Assembly: GCA_037576195.1 (NCBI GenBank)
Contig: CM075101.1
Span: 31,248,001-31,312,000, forward strand
DNA from: Phytoseiulus persimilis
Lineage: Eukaryota; Arthropoda; Arachnida; Mesostigmata; Phytoseiidae
Length of the DNA stretch: 64,000 nt
Direction: 5' to 3'
Both the position numbers and the translations under genes were made by a program. The notes under the pieces were generated by a model. That model saw only the letters and a list, made by a program, of their open reading frames with translations, was not told the origin of the DNA and did not search any database. This document shows positions 1-14,200 of this stretch, piece by piece (position 1 is the stretch's first letter; the number at the start of each line of letters is the position of its first letter).

Positions 1-2077
1 AGACAAGTGAAAGGTTCGTTGAAGTGAAACCATTCTCTGATTTTTCGGTCGATCCCAGCGGCACGTTCGAAGCTAATTTTCCACCATTTCAGAAAAAGAA
101 TTGCCCCCCGTGCCATGGGACCGTCTGCTGCACCTGGCTCGTCAGTCCGGCCTCACGAATATCACTCTGCCGTTCAGTTAATCAAGTGAACGACCTCGTG
201 CGATGCTGTTCATCGATGTAGATAACGACGGAGAATCGTAGTTCTAGCAACGCGTGGAGCTCCGTCGGCGACGGCGACTCGGACGGAAAGTCATCGTTAG
301 CATTGGGATCCAGTTCAAGCTGATGGAAAGTTGTCGCTGTTATTGTATTAGTCTCACTCAGTCTTTGTTGCCGACTCGCGTCCAAGTGCTCGACTCGACG
401 CGCGACAAAGCAACGAAAGGTATCAGAGCAAGCCGAGCGCCAATACGAGACAAGGCAAGCGAGAAGATGGGATCGCAACTTGAACTTTCGACGCTTGCTC
501 GATCATGTTCCAGACGAGCCCATCGGACCGAAAACGAGTTTCGCTCATTCCACGATTGTACATACATCCATTCGAACTTCTCCCCTCATTCGTCACCGTT
601 TTCGTTGCCCGGTTTGTATGTCTGTCGGCGCGCGTGTAACAGTGTCTGCGTTATGGAATGTAGTTGTTGTTGTATGATAGTTTATGACTCAGATAGAATG
701 TTGATTGATTCAGAGAGCCAGATTTCCTCGACTATCAAGTATAGGAAGTCACAAACGGACGCATAATTCTGTTACTGACTACGCATATGTTTCCGACTTC
801 GAGAATGGTTTTTAAACATGATATTTTGAGCGCTCATTTGAATTTTCCATGTTCACCATCGTTTTCGCTAGAAAATAAATTCAAGGGAGGCCATCCTCCA
901 GCGTGTGAGAGAATCCATGAATATTATTATGCTACTCGTTGCGTGGGGAGCACGACATTGAATCTTGACGCGGTTCCCATCTAGCGCTGGCTCGCTGAGT
1001 CTCGGAGTCCAAGAAGCTCTGAAGTAAATCAGGGAATGAAGGTCGCGGTTACATTTCAAAAACCTGTTTATTAGTCTATGAATAAGATTCGTCGATTAAC
1101 AGTGATTCATTCGTTAGGTTCCTAGCCGGTTATGGCCGGAGATGAAACCAGCTTGCGCGCCTGAGTGAGAAAGATTCTCTCTTGTCGCGACCCGAACTCG
1201 GCCCGAGGAGGAATCAATTTATGCTCATGGGGTTTTTGGGATTCCATCAGCAGCATCTCTAACGCCTCTGTCCAGTTGAAGAAAGCAGCAGGTTCCTTCG
1301 AGTTGCGATTATTTCCTCTCAATCTGTTCACGATCTCAAACTCTCAGAGATTTTCTCGAGAGTTGGCGGGCGATAAAATCAACATATTTTCCAGCAGGAT
1401 TGAGGCATTGTATAAAGCCTGAGTGCGTGTCACACAAGTCGCCAGGATAGCCGAGCCCTCCTGGAAGATCGGGAAGAAATAATCTTAATACAGACAACTG
1501 TGCCACCTGTTTCAGTTGGAAGCACTCGGTTTCCATCGGGATTCTAGGAATGGGCGTTCACCCTGTGGGCCAGCCGGCTACTCCAACGACGGCCGACCGT
1601 ACTCAATCACGGACTTTGGGGATCGGATATGTGTTGGAAACACCGCACTCCACTGTGTTGGGGGTCGAAGAGAGGGCAGGGACCGATCGGCTTCATTAGC
1701 TGGAGTACCTCGGACTGGAACGCTATCAATTCGTAGGCACGTGCGGAGCTAGATAGTGCCACAGGCGGCACTCTCACATCGAATTAAGAGAGCTCAGCCC
1801 GTGGCTAGACGAGGGTGTCCCGTATGGCTCGATGGCCCAACCAGCGGCCGTCAGCTCTTCAATCAAACCTCTCGCGTCCGAATTCGACGCATCCCACTCC
1901 ACGGGTCGCTGATAATCTTGCGAACGAGAACATAGAATGCGTCAAGGGCTGAATCGATTTCCGTCTTTTTTGGAACGGCATTGCCTCCGAGAGCCCCGGT
2001 CTCCCTATTTCATCCGGTGGACGATCAGCTCGGTGTTCATTTTCACAGAAGCTGCACCCGGAGAAGCAAGCCCTTCC
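1..2077. other. Unassigned left-edge region, downstream of LRRC49
   Basis: This stretch lies beyond the stop codon of the minus-strand LRRC49 homologue, so it includes that gene's 3' UTR. On the minus strand a hexamer AATAAA lies at 1072-1067 and could be its poly(A) signal, but that would imply a UTR of about 1 kb. A possible minus-strand exon of another gene is listed separately near the left edge. I see no other gene. Confidence 0.4.
193..334 (-). CDS. Possible coding exon of an unidentified minus-strand gene
   Basis: On the minus strand a good acceptor (tttccatcag) is followed by an open frame reading LELDPNANDDFPSESPSPTE and then a hydrophobic stretch containing ELRFSVVIYIDEQH. The candidate donor (ACGAG followed by GTCGTT) is weak. 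The residue mix looks protein-like, but the family is not recognised and no partner exon can be shown, because the gene would continue past the left edge. It could be chance. Confidence 0.2.
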
Positions 2078-2233
2078 TCAACGTCTTCCATTTTTCAATG
2101 AAACGATACTCTCATACACACAAAACACTGGCTGCCAAAACGGCGAATCGGAGCGTGCCGGATGGGCGTTCCTATCAAGGGCTTCCTCGCCGCTCACTTT
2201 CGCTGCTCGTTCGAGCGTTAACATGACACCCAC
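2078..2233 (-). CDS. LRRC49: LRRC49 exon 12 (residues 674-724 and stop)
   Basis: It follows a 41-nt intron (acceptor tattctggag). It encodes LTLERAAKVSGEEALDRN and SDSPFWQPVFCVYESIVSL, then TGA at 2080-2078. The FWQPVF stretch matches the family's LWPEMFIELV near the C terminus. Confidence 0.7.
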   Translation of the reverse strand: MGVMLTLERAAKVSGEEALDRNAHPARSDSPFWQPVFCVYESIVSLKNGRR

Positions 2234-5200
2234 CTCCAGAATATATCAATGAGAGCACACAAGACTGTACTTACCGCTGCGACTGCCTCTTTCGCGGTAG
2301 TTTCACTTTTGGTCGAGGGAATTATTTGGGGCTTTGAAGGGAAGCAACGAAGAGCCGCCTCACGTTGACTTTCGGTCACCTGGGGAATGAACGGCGGCTC
2401 CGGTTAGCTCTGCATGTGATCAGCATGCGATCGGTGTTTCCGACGGTTTTGGAGGTTGTCTGTCCCTTGTTCATCGATCGAATCTAATTCAGGTGTTCCC
2501 GAGTCGACCGACGGTCACTATCGTTCTGCAATATTGCTTTCACTCAACAACTTAGCCTATGCAGGGTTCAATTATGGAGCTTCTCCGACGAAGGCCCGCT
2601 TCGAAATCTTCCTTGATCGTTGTATTAGGTCAAGTAAAACATTTCGCCCTCCGACCGGCATGACTGCGTTCCTTGACGAAGGCTGCCCGCGCAACGTTGG
2701 GTCACTCAGGGGCGTCTCTCGGAGCTCGGCAGGCGGGTCACTTCGCAAAAATCTATTCCGATCTACACAGTGGCCGAGGATGCCAGAGTCGTGCCCGATT
2801 GAAGAATGATTTTACGAGTCTCGGAATCAGACAGGGCCGCTTGCTTTAGAGCGAGCACGTTGGGTAGCTGCCTGGAGGGTTCGAGCTTCCCTCGCGTAAG
2901 AGCTGATGTGGATTCAACAAAGTTCAATATTGCCTACTCTCGTGGGAGTTTGGAGACTGCAGTGTCGAGAGACATTCAACTTCGAACCAGAAACTCCGAG
3001 GCCCTCGGAGCTGTCGCTTGAATGTCCGATTGAAGGCCCGACGCAAGAGTCGTTCAACTGAGAGGAAGAGGAGGATCAAGCACATGCCTCACAGACTTGC
3101 TCGATCCTCGTACCGCAGTTGCCTGAGGGCAAACATTCGGCAGCGGCTTGCCTCGAGTCAATACCTCGAGCCTTGAATTGGCCAATCGTTCTCGGGTTCG
3201 GAAAACCGCAGAACAGTTCCAAGAGGATTCCCAGCCACGCAGTAGCTCATCGCTGACGTCTGCGAGTAAACTCCGCACCACTAGCAGGGCTCGAAGCTCC
3301 TGTGAGTTCTCACAGCAGGAAACGAGCCATGAAATCACCTTCAGTATCGTGAGAGGAGCAGTCTGCGCGTTGGTCTGATATGTGGAATCCAAACGAGGTT
3401 TCACCGAGAACGTCGGCATTTTGGAAGCAATGGTTTCGCTTTTCCCGGCTCACATTCAGCTGAACCAAGGCTGCTCCGTTCCGATCCGACTGAGGCGCAG
3501 CTGAACTCGGATGTTCTCCGTCGGGTTTTGGGGGCCCCAATAGCCCGACCCGCCACTTTCGGGGTTCTTGTCTCCGTTGAGTTTGAGTTTGGTCGGTGGT
3601 GGCACACGCACAGGCGGCACAATTTCTCGCGGCTATCGCGCTTACTCAGGTCTTGCTCGAGCGAGCTCAAATCAACAGGGGAGCCTTGCAAACATTGTGG
3701 TCCTATAAGCTGTCCACCACGTACGCATGCTCTCCACAATGAGAGGAAGGGCCGACCGGGCAGATTTTTGTCAGGGGTTCTTCGGAGGTGTGTATGTAGA
3801 ATAGTGACCTCGTAATGTTTTCTGCCGCGCTTTCATCGTATCGGCTATCGGCTGTGGAAGTGACAGGAAATAACATTCACTCGCGAAATAACAAATCATC
3901 GGTGACGTCGCACTTCGGCTCTGCGCCGACCGAGCATGGCCTCGCGAGCTGACCAACCACACGCGTTCGGGGTTGCTCGCGAACCACTTTGCTCCGTCTG
4001 ATCACGCTCTCTTCACATCGATTCGCAGCTGTGATTGTAGTGACTTCATACAGGAAACAAGGAAATATATCTTCCATCGCCACGTTCACGGAGCTCCGAA
4101 AGAACTGCGACGTGTTTGAATATACCCAACCGAGGACGAATGCTCGTTCAAGTCCGAGCGCACGAGAACGAGGCCAGCATCAGACCTTGACAGCGTCCCC
4201 AGAAACGTGCGGAATCAACCGCGGTATGCAAACCCGGTCACAATCTATTTGAGTCCCTGCACACGAGGCCGATTTTGTCTGCCGCAACGGGTTGATACGT
4301 GACCACTGCGCACTCCACGCAGTCTCGTGACGCGTATCGTTCGTCCACTCCGCTTACGCGGCCGCATGTAGAATGCACGGAAACAGCGCGAGATTTGGCG
4401 AACTCAATCACGACAACGTTCGAGGCTCCCATCTGAGTGTTCTGTGGATCCTTTTCATCCGTTTCACCACGCTGACACGGAGTCCCACCCTCAGGGAAAT
4501 GGAGCATCGATAATAATGATGTTTTTCGAGTCCCGAGAGAAATTTCGAACGTGGACCTAGCCTTCAACTGCAGCCAATTTAGATTTGATCCTCCGAAAGT
4601 AGCCTCCCTCTGCCTCGGAAACCAAGCTTCAGGAATTGGGAATGTTTTATCCATGGTACACATGGTGGCATTCATCAGCGCGGAGGAGGGATGAGCAGTT
4701 GTAGAGACTTTGAACTCCCTCAACCGCCTGTTACCCTTCGGTGTGATTTGTGGGTTATACCCGTTCGAGTTTTTATCCGATCTCGAAGTGCTCGTGATCT
4801 TAGGGCCTTGGGATCACTGTCCTTGACACTTACAACATTCGAGTTGAACGTGATTATCCGATTCGGAAGACACCTTATTGCCAATATGGTAGCCGATTGA
4901 CACGTTCGGGTCACAATGTCCGTGATCATCAATGAACAAACCTGCAACGCGGGAATCATAGTTTCGTTGAAACGTTGTTTTTCATGTTTCTCTCGCTCGG
5001 GCCCAAGACACATCGAGTTCCTATTTCATTCACTCCAAATCTCTGAGATCGTGTCGCAAATCCGGAAATCGGATCAACGCCCTCCCTCCCGCAGAAGCCA
5101 GTTATTGAAAAGGAGGAACACTTTCGCGAAGACGACCCCATTGGAAACTGTTTTCGGGAGCTCGCTTCAGATTAGAACTTTCCTTTCATTGAACTCTGCT

Positions 5201-8200
5201 TTTCAATCTCTTCTCTTGCTCCACACAGGCGATCTAGACGGGCCGTTCTGTGCGCGTCGCAAAAGCGGCACTAAAATATTCAATATACTCTCAACGCTGG
5301 GAGCTGGCACATGAATAAATCTTCATAATGCTACTTTGCATAGAGCATTTTGCGAGCGCATCGGATAAGCGGGAAGCAGCCCCGTCGACTGAAAGCAGCT
5401 CTGACTCAGATTCCGAATTCCCACTAGTTTGCAGGCAGAGTTCGAATCCGGAAGATATCAGTCATGATTTCGAGCTATTACGCTGGAAACTCTCATCCTT
5501 GCTGAAGCTCGCCACGTCGCCCGGGTTCGGATGAGGGAAATTAGTCCCAGTCGGGCATTTTGACTACTTCTCCATTTGAGGTTTACTCAAGGCATCTGTT
5601 TGTGGTGTCGTTTCAAAAGCCGGCGCCCCGGATTCCCTGCGATCTGCTCGTTCGAGGTAGTCCAACAATCACTCGGACAATCACGTGGGGTCACCCCGCG
5701 CCCTCATACGTGATTTTTCCCGAAGACGGCACACTTCGAGATAAGCATCCGATGGACAGCCCAAGTGGCAGTTTGATTTCACATCGGATAATCATGCCGG
5801 CCGTTGGGAAACAAAAATCTCTATTGAGCTCAACGTCGTGAGTTGATGCCAGCGAGAGGGTGATCAGAAGAGGTATAAAACGGCACCCTTGGACGCCCGA
5901 TACCTCTAGAAATAGAGGCTTCCTTGACATCTGAAGACCTTATAGCGAGCTCTCTATATCTTCGACGGTTTCCAGTGGCATTTTCTTTGAGAGGATCCGC
6001 AAACAGGGCTTTTGCGGGAAAACATATCCCGAATCCTCAGATTTTTCTCTCCTGTGTGGAGTCAACAGACCAATGGAGGAAAAAATGGAAATCTAACACA
6101 GCACCAGCTGATGATCAGCGGCTGAATTACACCCTCGTGAATGCATTTACCTTGTTGTGGTCGGCACTTCTCGTAATGGCATCGCAAACTATGGACAAAT
6201 CTCCGAGAGTTCGCAGCGCGCAGTCTTCTATCAACAATTCCTGAAAGCGGGTGAACAGCGAATGAGAAAACTCTCGCGGGCAGGCTTCCTCAGCTTTACG
6301 CCTCTCTTTTCTTCAAACAGTCGGTAACGAACAGCTCGGGTAACACCCTCCAACATTGAACTCGTTTGGAATCTCAAGGAGATCTCCGGTCCGTGATCGC
6401 AAAACTTCTCCCTTCTTCCAGTACCAGATTCCGGAATCGATTGAATTTTAGCTCCAAACGCACTCAAACCGCTCCTTCAGTGCTCGAGGGCTCGTGGCGA
6501 AATGGGTTTCCCGGCGCGCTAGCAAATGAGTATTTGGTTGAGGAGTTGTGATACTCACAGCGAGATTCGGAAGCACCGTGAGAAGATTGTTGAAGGTGTC
6601 ACCCTGGGTAAGCAACGCGCAATGCAGAACTAGGGTTTGGACGTGATCGTATATTACCACAGGTGATACCAGGGCGCTAAGTAGCGAGGCAGGTCCCCAA
6701 AGCGACAGCTTTTCGTACTCCTCACTCAATTGGAGGAGTTGGAATGCCGCCATGTCGCAGATCTTGTGCGTCAGCTCTTCCAGGATCGTGGCGCGATCCG
6801 ACGAGTGCCTTGTCCCCGAACTAGAATTGAACAAGTATGTCACGTCACTCTGATTCGTTACGTCGCTGAAAGAAACTGAGGCGGGGGTTTCCGGCTGTGA
6901 CCTTCGCTTTGGGACTCGAGGAAAGTTTGTGGGATGTTCATCGATCAACTGAGCCGCGAGAAGAATTCCACTGATGAAAGCTCGGGGAGGCCATGGAACA
7001 AATATCAAGGCCGATCGGTGGCGGCGTAATGCAGTCAAAAAATATAGGAAGCGAGCGGAAATATGCTCAACCTGATCCGCTCAGTCGAATCGGATTCATT
7101 GATTGATAACGAACAGAAGTGACTCCTCGAGCAACAGGCTGTGCCTTGTTAGCATTTCCTCCGAGCACAGGAGGTGGAAGCTCGCGCCCTAACGAAGCTC
7201 ATATGCAAGCGAGCTCAGTCGAGACTGCGACATCGGCTTGAGCAACGACAGAGCAAATATCTTGTTACCTGGCACGACTCGTCGCCGACGGAGGAGTCGC
7301 TTGACTTTGTGTGGGTGTTGTTTGGTGAGCGGGGCCAGGGGTGGGCATAATGATGTCACAGCGCATCTCGGCTTCGCTGTGGACGAAAACCCCGATTCCG
7401 CAGCGTCGAGCCTGTTCCACCTCCTCAGACACTCTGGAAACGCAAATCATCCGAATGAACTGAGTGCTCCTTGTGTTCGGCGCTCGGACGGGATCCCCGT
7501 CCAGGCGTTCCGAGGTTGAGCGAATCGCAACTCCAATAAAAAAAAGTTTCCGTCAGGGTGGAACGCTTCGACCGGATGCATTCGTTGAGCCGACCGGAGC
7601 TGATCGGTCAAAAGCGAGGTGGTCGCTGCTCAAGTGCTCCAGGATTCGAACAGGTGAAGCTGTGAAACGGGACATCGCCTGGTCGGAACCAGTCGACCTC
7701 CACAGTGCATCATCGTGTCACGACACAAGAACAAACTCAGGGCCTCTCAACGAGCGACAGACTTCCGATTCGACACATGAACGTAGAGGACCGGCCGATT
7801 CGATGGGAATCGAGGAGTCAGCAACAAATGCCGAGTTGGTTTGCTGGCGATTCCGGGGCTCCGGAGCGCCGTTCCGTCCACTCAGGAAGCAACGGAGCGG
7901 TTCTGATTTCGGCTGGACGGCGTCAACGTGACTTAGAAGCTCAGTCCGTCGGAACACGATCTGGTGGACGAAAAATCCGAGCGCGGCAAATCACCGGGGA
8001 ACGCGGCGTGGAGATGACGTGTTTATCGTCCGAAGGATTTCGAGCCTCCGGGTAAACTACACCGAGGCTCACCTGTGTGGCTCGAGGGCGGTCCACCAAC
8101 TTTTGCATGACAGGCGCACCCTCGAAACGGTTTTCTCGAAAAGATCCATCTTATCAACAAAAATACGACGCTGTTCCTCTCGACGAATCGCGAGTCGGAT

Positions 8201-11200
8201 CGAGCGTTTCTCATCGTCCTGGAATCAGTTTATCTTTCTTAGAGCAGAGTCTCCTAGGTGGATTGTCCGGATCACAATCGGATCCCTACCGCTGCTCCCT
8301 CTGAATCATGTTCCCAGGTGCCGAACAAAGCTTGATGAGCCCTCCGAGTGTTGGCCAGCCCGATAAGAAAGGTTCGGATTCGGCCGTGTTACGGCGGAAA
8401 GGACCGAGAAACTTTCAATGAGCAGGTCACTCAGTCGGGTCGACATCGAAAAAAGCCGGAAATACTGAGCTAGGCAGTGTACGTACTCACCAAAACGGGT
8501 TTGTAGTCGAAATACTTGATATTGCCAACGTTCGCGATGACGTGATGCCGGTAGTTGGGGAGTTGAGCAACGGGACATCCATTAAGAGTGAGTTCGCAGA
8601 GCTCCCCACACTCGGACAGTGGGCCCAGAGCGTCGAGGCTTGAAAATCATTCTTCTTTGAATAGGCTGTTCCACTTGAGCGCTTCGGGCAATTCGATTTA
8701 TCACATGATGGTCGGCCGTGGGCTCCTCAGAGTAAACGAAGTTGGACAATGAAACAGCGGGGTAAGGAAACACCTACGCTGAGAGACCGCGGGTAGAAGC
8801 TATGCGGAACAAGAGGCCGTGTAACCACCAGGAGTGCAAGAAAGCTTCGGAAGGATTCCAGGAACGAGTTCAGCAGGACCATTGTTCTCTCGGCCATACG
8901 AGGTCCGCGATGTTCTCTCAAAGCTCGTTCCCTTTCAAAGATGACCTGAATGGCCCCGCTTGAAGACAGGTGGATTTGGAAATCGACTTAAGCGACGTGC
9001 CTGACTTGTTCCACACTCTGCCCCCCCCCCCCCTATCCGGTTGGCTCTAGGTGTGGGAGCGGACGCTAGCGGTGGCCCTCTCGGACCCGGATAAAAAAGC
9101 TCGGCTCATCGTCACGAGGAAGTTCCCGCTGTCCCTCGGCCTTCTGAGCGGAATCATCGTTATCTCAGAGACTGGATTGATCCCTGTCATCACGGAGGAC
9201 TCATTACCACGAGGGATTCGCCAGATTACGTCAAAGCTCTGACGACGGACCGGATGGAAACAAGCTTAACGCCCGCCGAGATGCTGAGGCCGCATGTTCT
9301 GAATCCCTCGCCGACGTCGCGTCGTTGTCACTCGGTCGGTGTCACGGACGTCGACCTCTCCTCCCACCGCTCCCCCCCCCCCCTTCCCCCGTTGCTCTGA
9401 ACTCTGGCGATTTCTCTCCGGCGGCTGCATCCCGAGGCCTAGCGCGAATTCCTCGTCGCTCGCGACGTCGAGCAGGAGCCGGAATTCCGGATCTATGCTC
9501 ACCTTTCAATTTGATTGCAGCTGAGGAACAACTTGTGAAGTCTGTCGAGGAACTCGACTCCGCCCAACTGTTTGATGAGGTTCCGCTTGGCATTGATCTC
9601 GACGAGGTTGGGAAAGTGCCAGACATTCTTCAAATTCGCGACCCGGTTCTCGGCGATGTTCAGCGTGTGCAGCCGGGTCAGATGAGCCGATTCCGGGAGA
9701 CACCGGAGTTGGTTTGCCGAAACATCCAGGATTTCGAGAGATTCCAAACATTCAATACCGTCCAACGAGGATAGCCTGTGTGGGGACAGCGTTCGTTAGT
9801 GGAGAAGGCGGACCTTTTGAAGGTTTGGATGCGCGTTCGAGCTGCTCGGAGCCGATCTTTTCGATCAACATCAGAAGAGGACCGCGAGGGTCTGGGCCGC
9901 GAGTCCGCACGATCGAATCGGAGATGCGGACACTTCAACAATAGTTTTAAGCAGGCTCAGAAACCGAGCGGCTGCCCGACGGTTCACATTGTACTAAGCC
10001 CTCGTATAGTGAGATCACTGGATCAGAATGTTCGAAGCGTTCCCTTGAGAGTTCGGGAGCTCAGCGCGTGCCCGAAGGCCTTGAGTTATTCAAGGTTCCA
10101 ACAGTTCTCTCATTACACTCCATCGGCTCCCTCACGCCCGCCAGTACATGTACTTCCCTAGTGCGAGATATCTTTCGCATCATATATCACGCAACGGGAC
10201 CTCGGGTCGAGACTTTTTTTATGCCAGGCGCGGCCGAACCGAGCCGAGGGACAAAGAGCATGCTCGGCTCATCTACGAACATCTAAAAAGGCTCCAGATG
10301 TCGTGGCTCGGAGCCACTGCTCCCTTCGTCTGGAACGAGCAGCGGAAACATCCCTTGGAGAGCCTCTCCGTCGTGAGGTAGGCTGGGCTCATAAAATTTC
10401 TCGTCATAAACTAGTTCCCACAACAGGTCCCTTTTTCCTGCGAGCCCGGTGCACAGCTCCAGCGGCCAGCTGTAAAATTGACAGGATAGCACCCTTCCGA
10501 TTCCTCATAAGTTCTCGACAAGCACAGGCCGCCCGCGAAGCCGATCGGGAGGTTACCTATGGAAGTGAGCTCCCTTGTCTGTGCCAATAAGGCGATCCTG
10601 CCGCTCGCGAAATTGGATGCCTCGTTTCCTCACCCCATTCTTCGCACGGAGCTGATTCCGCATCTATCGGCCCGTGGAGACTCGAGGCAGGTTTCTCCGG
10701 TCTGACGAAAAAATTCAGCTTCTCCGGTCTAATAATGTACGGCGCCTCGCTGCCACTCCGTACCTTTTGGAAAATTCAAAACTGAGATCGTCCTTGTTCA
10801 CACCCCGTTGTGCATACTAGCGAGCATGGCTCGTCTATTGCAGGCCGAGCACAAATCGTTGACGTTGCTCCCGAATGACAATACATGTAGTTTATGACGC
10901 AAGCAGGGTAACCTGGAGCACTAGCGTAGCGAGGGGGGGGGGGATACTTCGCCATAAGGGGCATCAGCTTGAGAAAATTCTCGCCATGAGGGGCATCAGA
11001 TTGAGGTTCCGCCCCGGGCATCACCGAGGGTCGCTACGCCACTGCTCTGAAGGGCAAGTCGGCTCCAAGTAGTCTTCCGGATCTGTGTCGAACGGAGTAG
11101 AGAAGCGCCGACGCATCGAAGTTTTCGACCGACTGCGCACAAAGAGCTGCTGCGCACCACAAGTTACCCGTTGTTGGACCCCGTGTCCATTGCAAGCTTG

Positions 11201-14200
11201 AGTGACGGCAATGGTCCTCTCGATCCTCCTTGTTTGTTTGGTTTCACATCGATGAGGTGCTTTTCCTACAGATGCTGCCCACCGGGAATCTTGCGTTTCC
11301 TTCCATCATTCGAGGAGCCTCGTCGTTTCCTTTAGCTCTACGGGGTCTGAGTTATACGGGAATCCTGGGATCTCCCTCGTTCCGATCTCTCCAATATACG
11401 TATCGTGTAGGCACGTTCGATCACGTCATATCCGGATCAGTTGTGAAGCGTGCTCCGTTGGTTGCCGTTTACTACAGGGCTTCCGCTCCACACGACAGCA
11501 GTGCAGCTTCTCGTGAATCGTCGCATCACTTTTTTGCGGCCTCCTGTCACCTCGAAGCTTCTCTACCTCTGCAAGGCGCTCTCGGTGCATTCTCGTTTCG
11601 CGCCCTTCTTCAGCCGTTTCGGAAACTGCTACGCCCTCTTGAAGCTCATTCCTTCCGGGAAGGCTGCATCGAGTTGTAACGAATTTGATTGAAGACGCAA
11701 AGCTTGAACTTTCGTTCGAGGGCAACCGGGGCCGGAGAACGCCTTCCGCATGGGTGGAAAAGTTGTGGAAGACATCCGCGGAAATACCTGCCCTCCCCCT
11801 TCAGCGACGCACGATTCTCCGCTTCGACGACCACTGTTTTCACCTCCTCCTCCCACAAATCGTCCGCCATCAGATATCACTCCTGCCGTTTCCGGTCCGC
11901 CTTGTTGAATTTTTTAACTCATGGACGTTCTTCAATCTGGGTCAGGTCGATATTTTCGTGTGTCGACCGTTTCCGTAACCTACTCCCACGAACAACTGAC
12001 TTGACCCCGGATGAGATATCTCCCGCGCCTCGTGCGTCCCACATACGCACCCTCATGTCGCCCGAGCACTCTCATGGCTTGAACCGATTCACATTGGCCA
12101 CAAAGAGGGAATCGAAGGGCCACCTGGAAGTTGAGGTTTTAGAGCGAGGGTGCAGCGGAGCATTTCGCCTCGAGTGTTCAAAACTGGATCAGAAATCGCT
12201 CCTGTCTTGGAGAGGAAAACGAAGAAGCGAGACCGGTAACCGATGGCATGGTTCGGATGGAGATCGCTCGGGCCAGCAGCTGGCGTTAAATGAGCTAATT
12301 TCTCAGAAGCACAGCGCTGAATTCAGAATAATTCCCAAACATGAAGGAAGCCCGTTGCACGATCAAAGAAAGAGGAAAATCCGCGAGGACTCGTTGCTTG
12401 AGAGCTAATGGAAGTTTAACGGCATTTTGAATTTCCTGCTCCGCCATCATCTGACGTAACAGAAGTGAAACAATGCGGAACACGTTCGGGTAAGCTAACT
12501 CGAGTACTCCGCTGATGGTATGAATTCGGAGGACGTCTCGCGCAGGCCCGCCTACTCCTCCTCGAGCTTCAGACTCGAAAGTATAATACTAGGAGTCGCA
12601 AGAACGAGTAGAGTTATTTGATGGGCGCAAGAAGCGAGAAATGGCAGAAGTGATCGAGATGGAGATACCACGGCGAGAACAAAGAAGACATCGGCCGCCG
12701 AGGAAATCGAGGAGGGAAACAGCAATTACAAGCGAAGAACATACTGGACCCCGGAATCAGAGGGCAATTACGAGCCCTGAGTCTGCACGTTGGGCGAGGT
12801 ACCCGGCGGCGAACATTACGGAAGCTGGGACCGCTTTCTCCCCACTGTTCGGATCAGGTAGGAAATGGGACGGATCGAGACCTAATTATAGTTATTCATC
12901 CCTTGGCTCATGATCGTTTATACGACCTCAAAGGGCAGGCGATTCCTCTCTGATACTCTTTTCGTCCTAACTCCTCCTCCCAAGGACATCCGCGCGTCTC
13001 GCTGAAGAGGAACCTAAGAAAGGGCTGCAGTCCGCTTAGCGTTCTCTGCATTTGAACGGGCTCACATCAACAGAGGGACAAAATCCTCCTTCGACATGAT
13101 TTCCGAAGGCTGGCTTTTCTATTCGAGGTTCCCTCTTTCAAGTCACCTGACGGCGAACAGACCGGGACGGGGGGTTGCGATCGCTTCTCCCGTCACGAGT
13201 GGACATCGTTTGGGTTCTATGTATCCGGCTTAGAGTATCTTTTTTCGACCGAACAGCAATGCAGAACGGAGAGCGGCCTTGTCCGTTCGCCGAGAGCGCC
13301 GCCGCCCCTGCATCGGAGGCTTTGGCGGATATCCTCCGAATACCCTTTGGTTCGACGCGGAAGCCTTTTGCGTATGATAATAAATAACCGCCACGTCACA
13401 CTGCCTCCAGTGGGACACGGAGATCTTCTTGCAAGCCTTGCGGAAAAGCGATTCCTCTCCGCTGCTACTCTCTGAAGAATCTCGCTCTCCTGTCTGCCCG
13501 ACTGCACGGCTGTTCGCCTCACATTCTCCTAGTCAGCAAGGGGCTTCTCGAACGAAAGGCAAGCGAACTCGCATCGACTTGCCTCACTCGGACTCGCGTG
13601 CCTCGCACTGCCACTCAAGATCAAAGTCGGAGAGTTGGATAATGGCGAGCCCAAGAACCAATGTGGACCCGAGTCGACTCCAGGTGGGTCAATGAAGGTT
13701 CGTTCAGGGATCCCAAGAGTTGAGCAAACCTCTACCGTCAGACACAGATACTCTTGAGTAGCCTCGTGCGTTGCTGAGATATGTATAGAACGCCTCGGAT
13801 AGCCTCGCGTCCAGAACGACGAAAATAGCAAGCGGGACGACTCGGTCATCTCGTGCTCACGGAGTTTCGTCCGGGCCGCGCGGAACAGCCAAGAGTAGTG
13901 GGCCGTTCAGGACGATCGAATTCGTCCCTATTGGCTCAGCGTGATGAGTTGGTGGCTCGTTAGATGATTGGCAAGGAGATGTTTTCCGCAAGAATAATTG
14001 TCATGCAAGGCTGATCATTGTGCTACTGTGGAGTTTCCCGAGCCAAGCATGATCTATATGCTACCAGGCTGCACTCGATCATCTGCAACAAGGCCCTCGG
14101 AGTAACAATCAGCAGCGATACTGGATTTCTCGCAAGAGGACTTCGCCCTCGCATCAATGTCTGCTAGGATCCGATATAATGAAACTCCTGACGATCCCCG

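Noticed and set aside
1122..1331. Minus ORF ending LVSSPAITG as an alternative last LRRC49 exon
   Set aside because: Lies before a possible poly(A) signal but has no similarity to the family C terminus, which is already supplied by the exon ending at 2078.
11689..12408. 239-codon plus-strand ORF in LRRC49 intron 3
   Set aside because: Starts with TTG, not ATG; low-complexity Ser/Arg composition, no splice sites in phase and no recognised domain. A frame this long is unusual but possible by chance.
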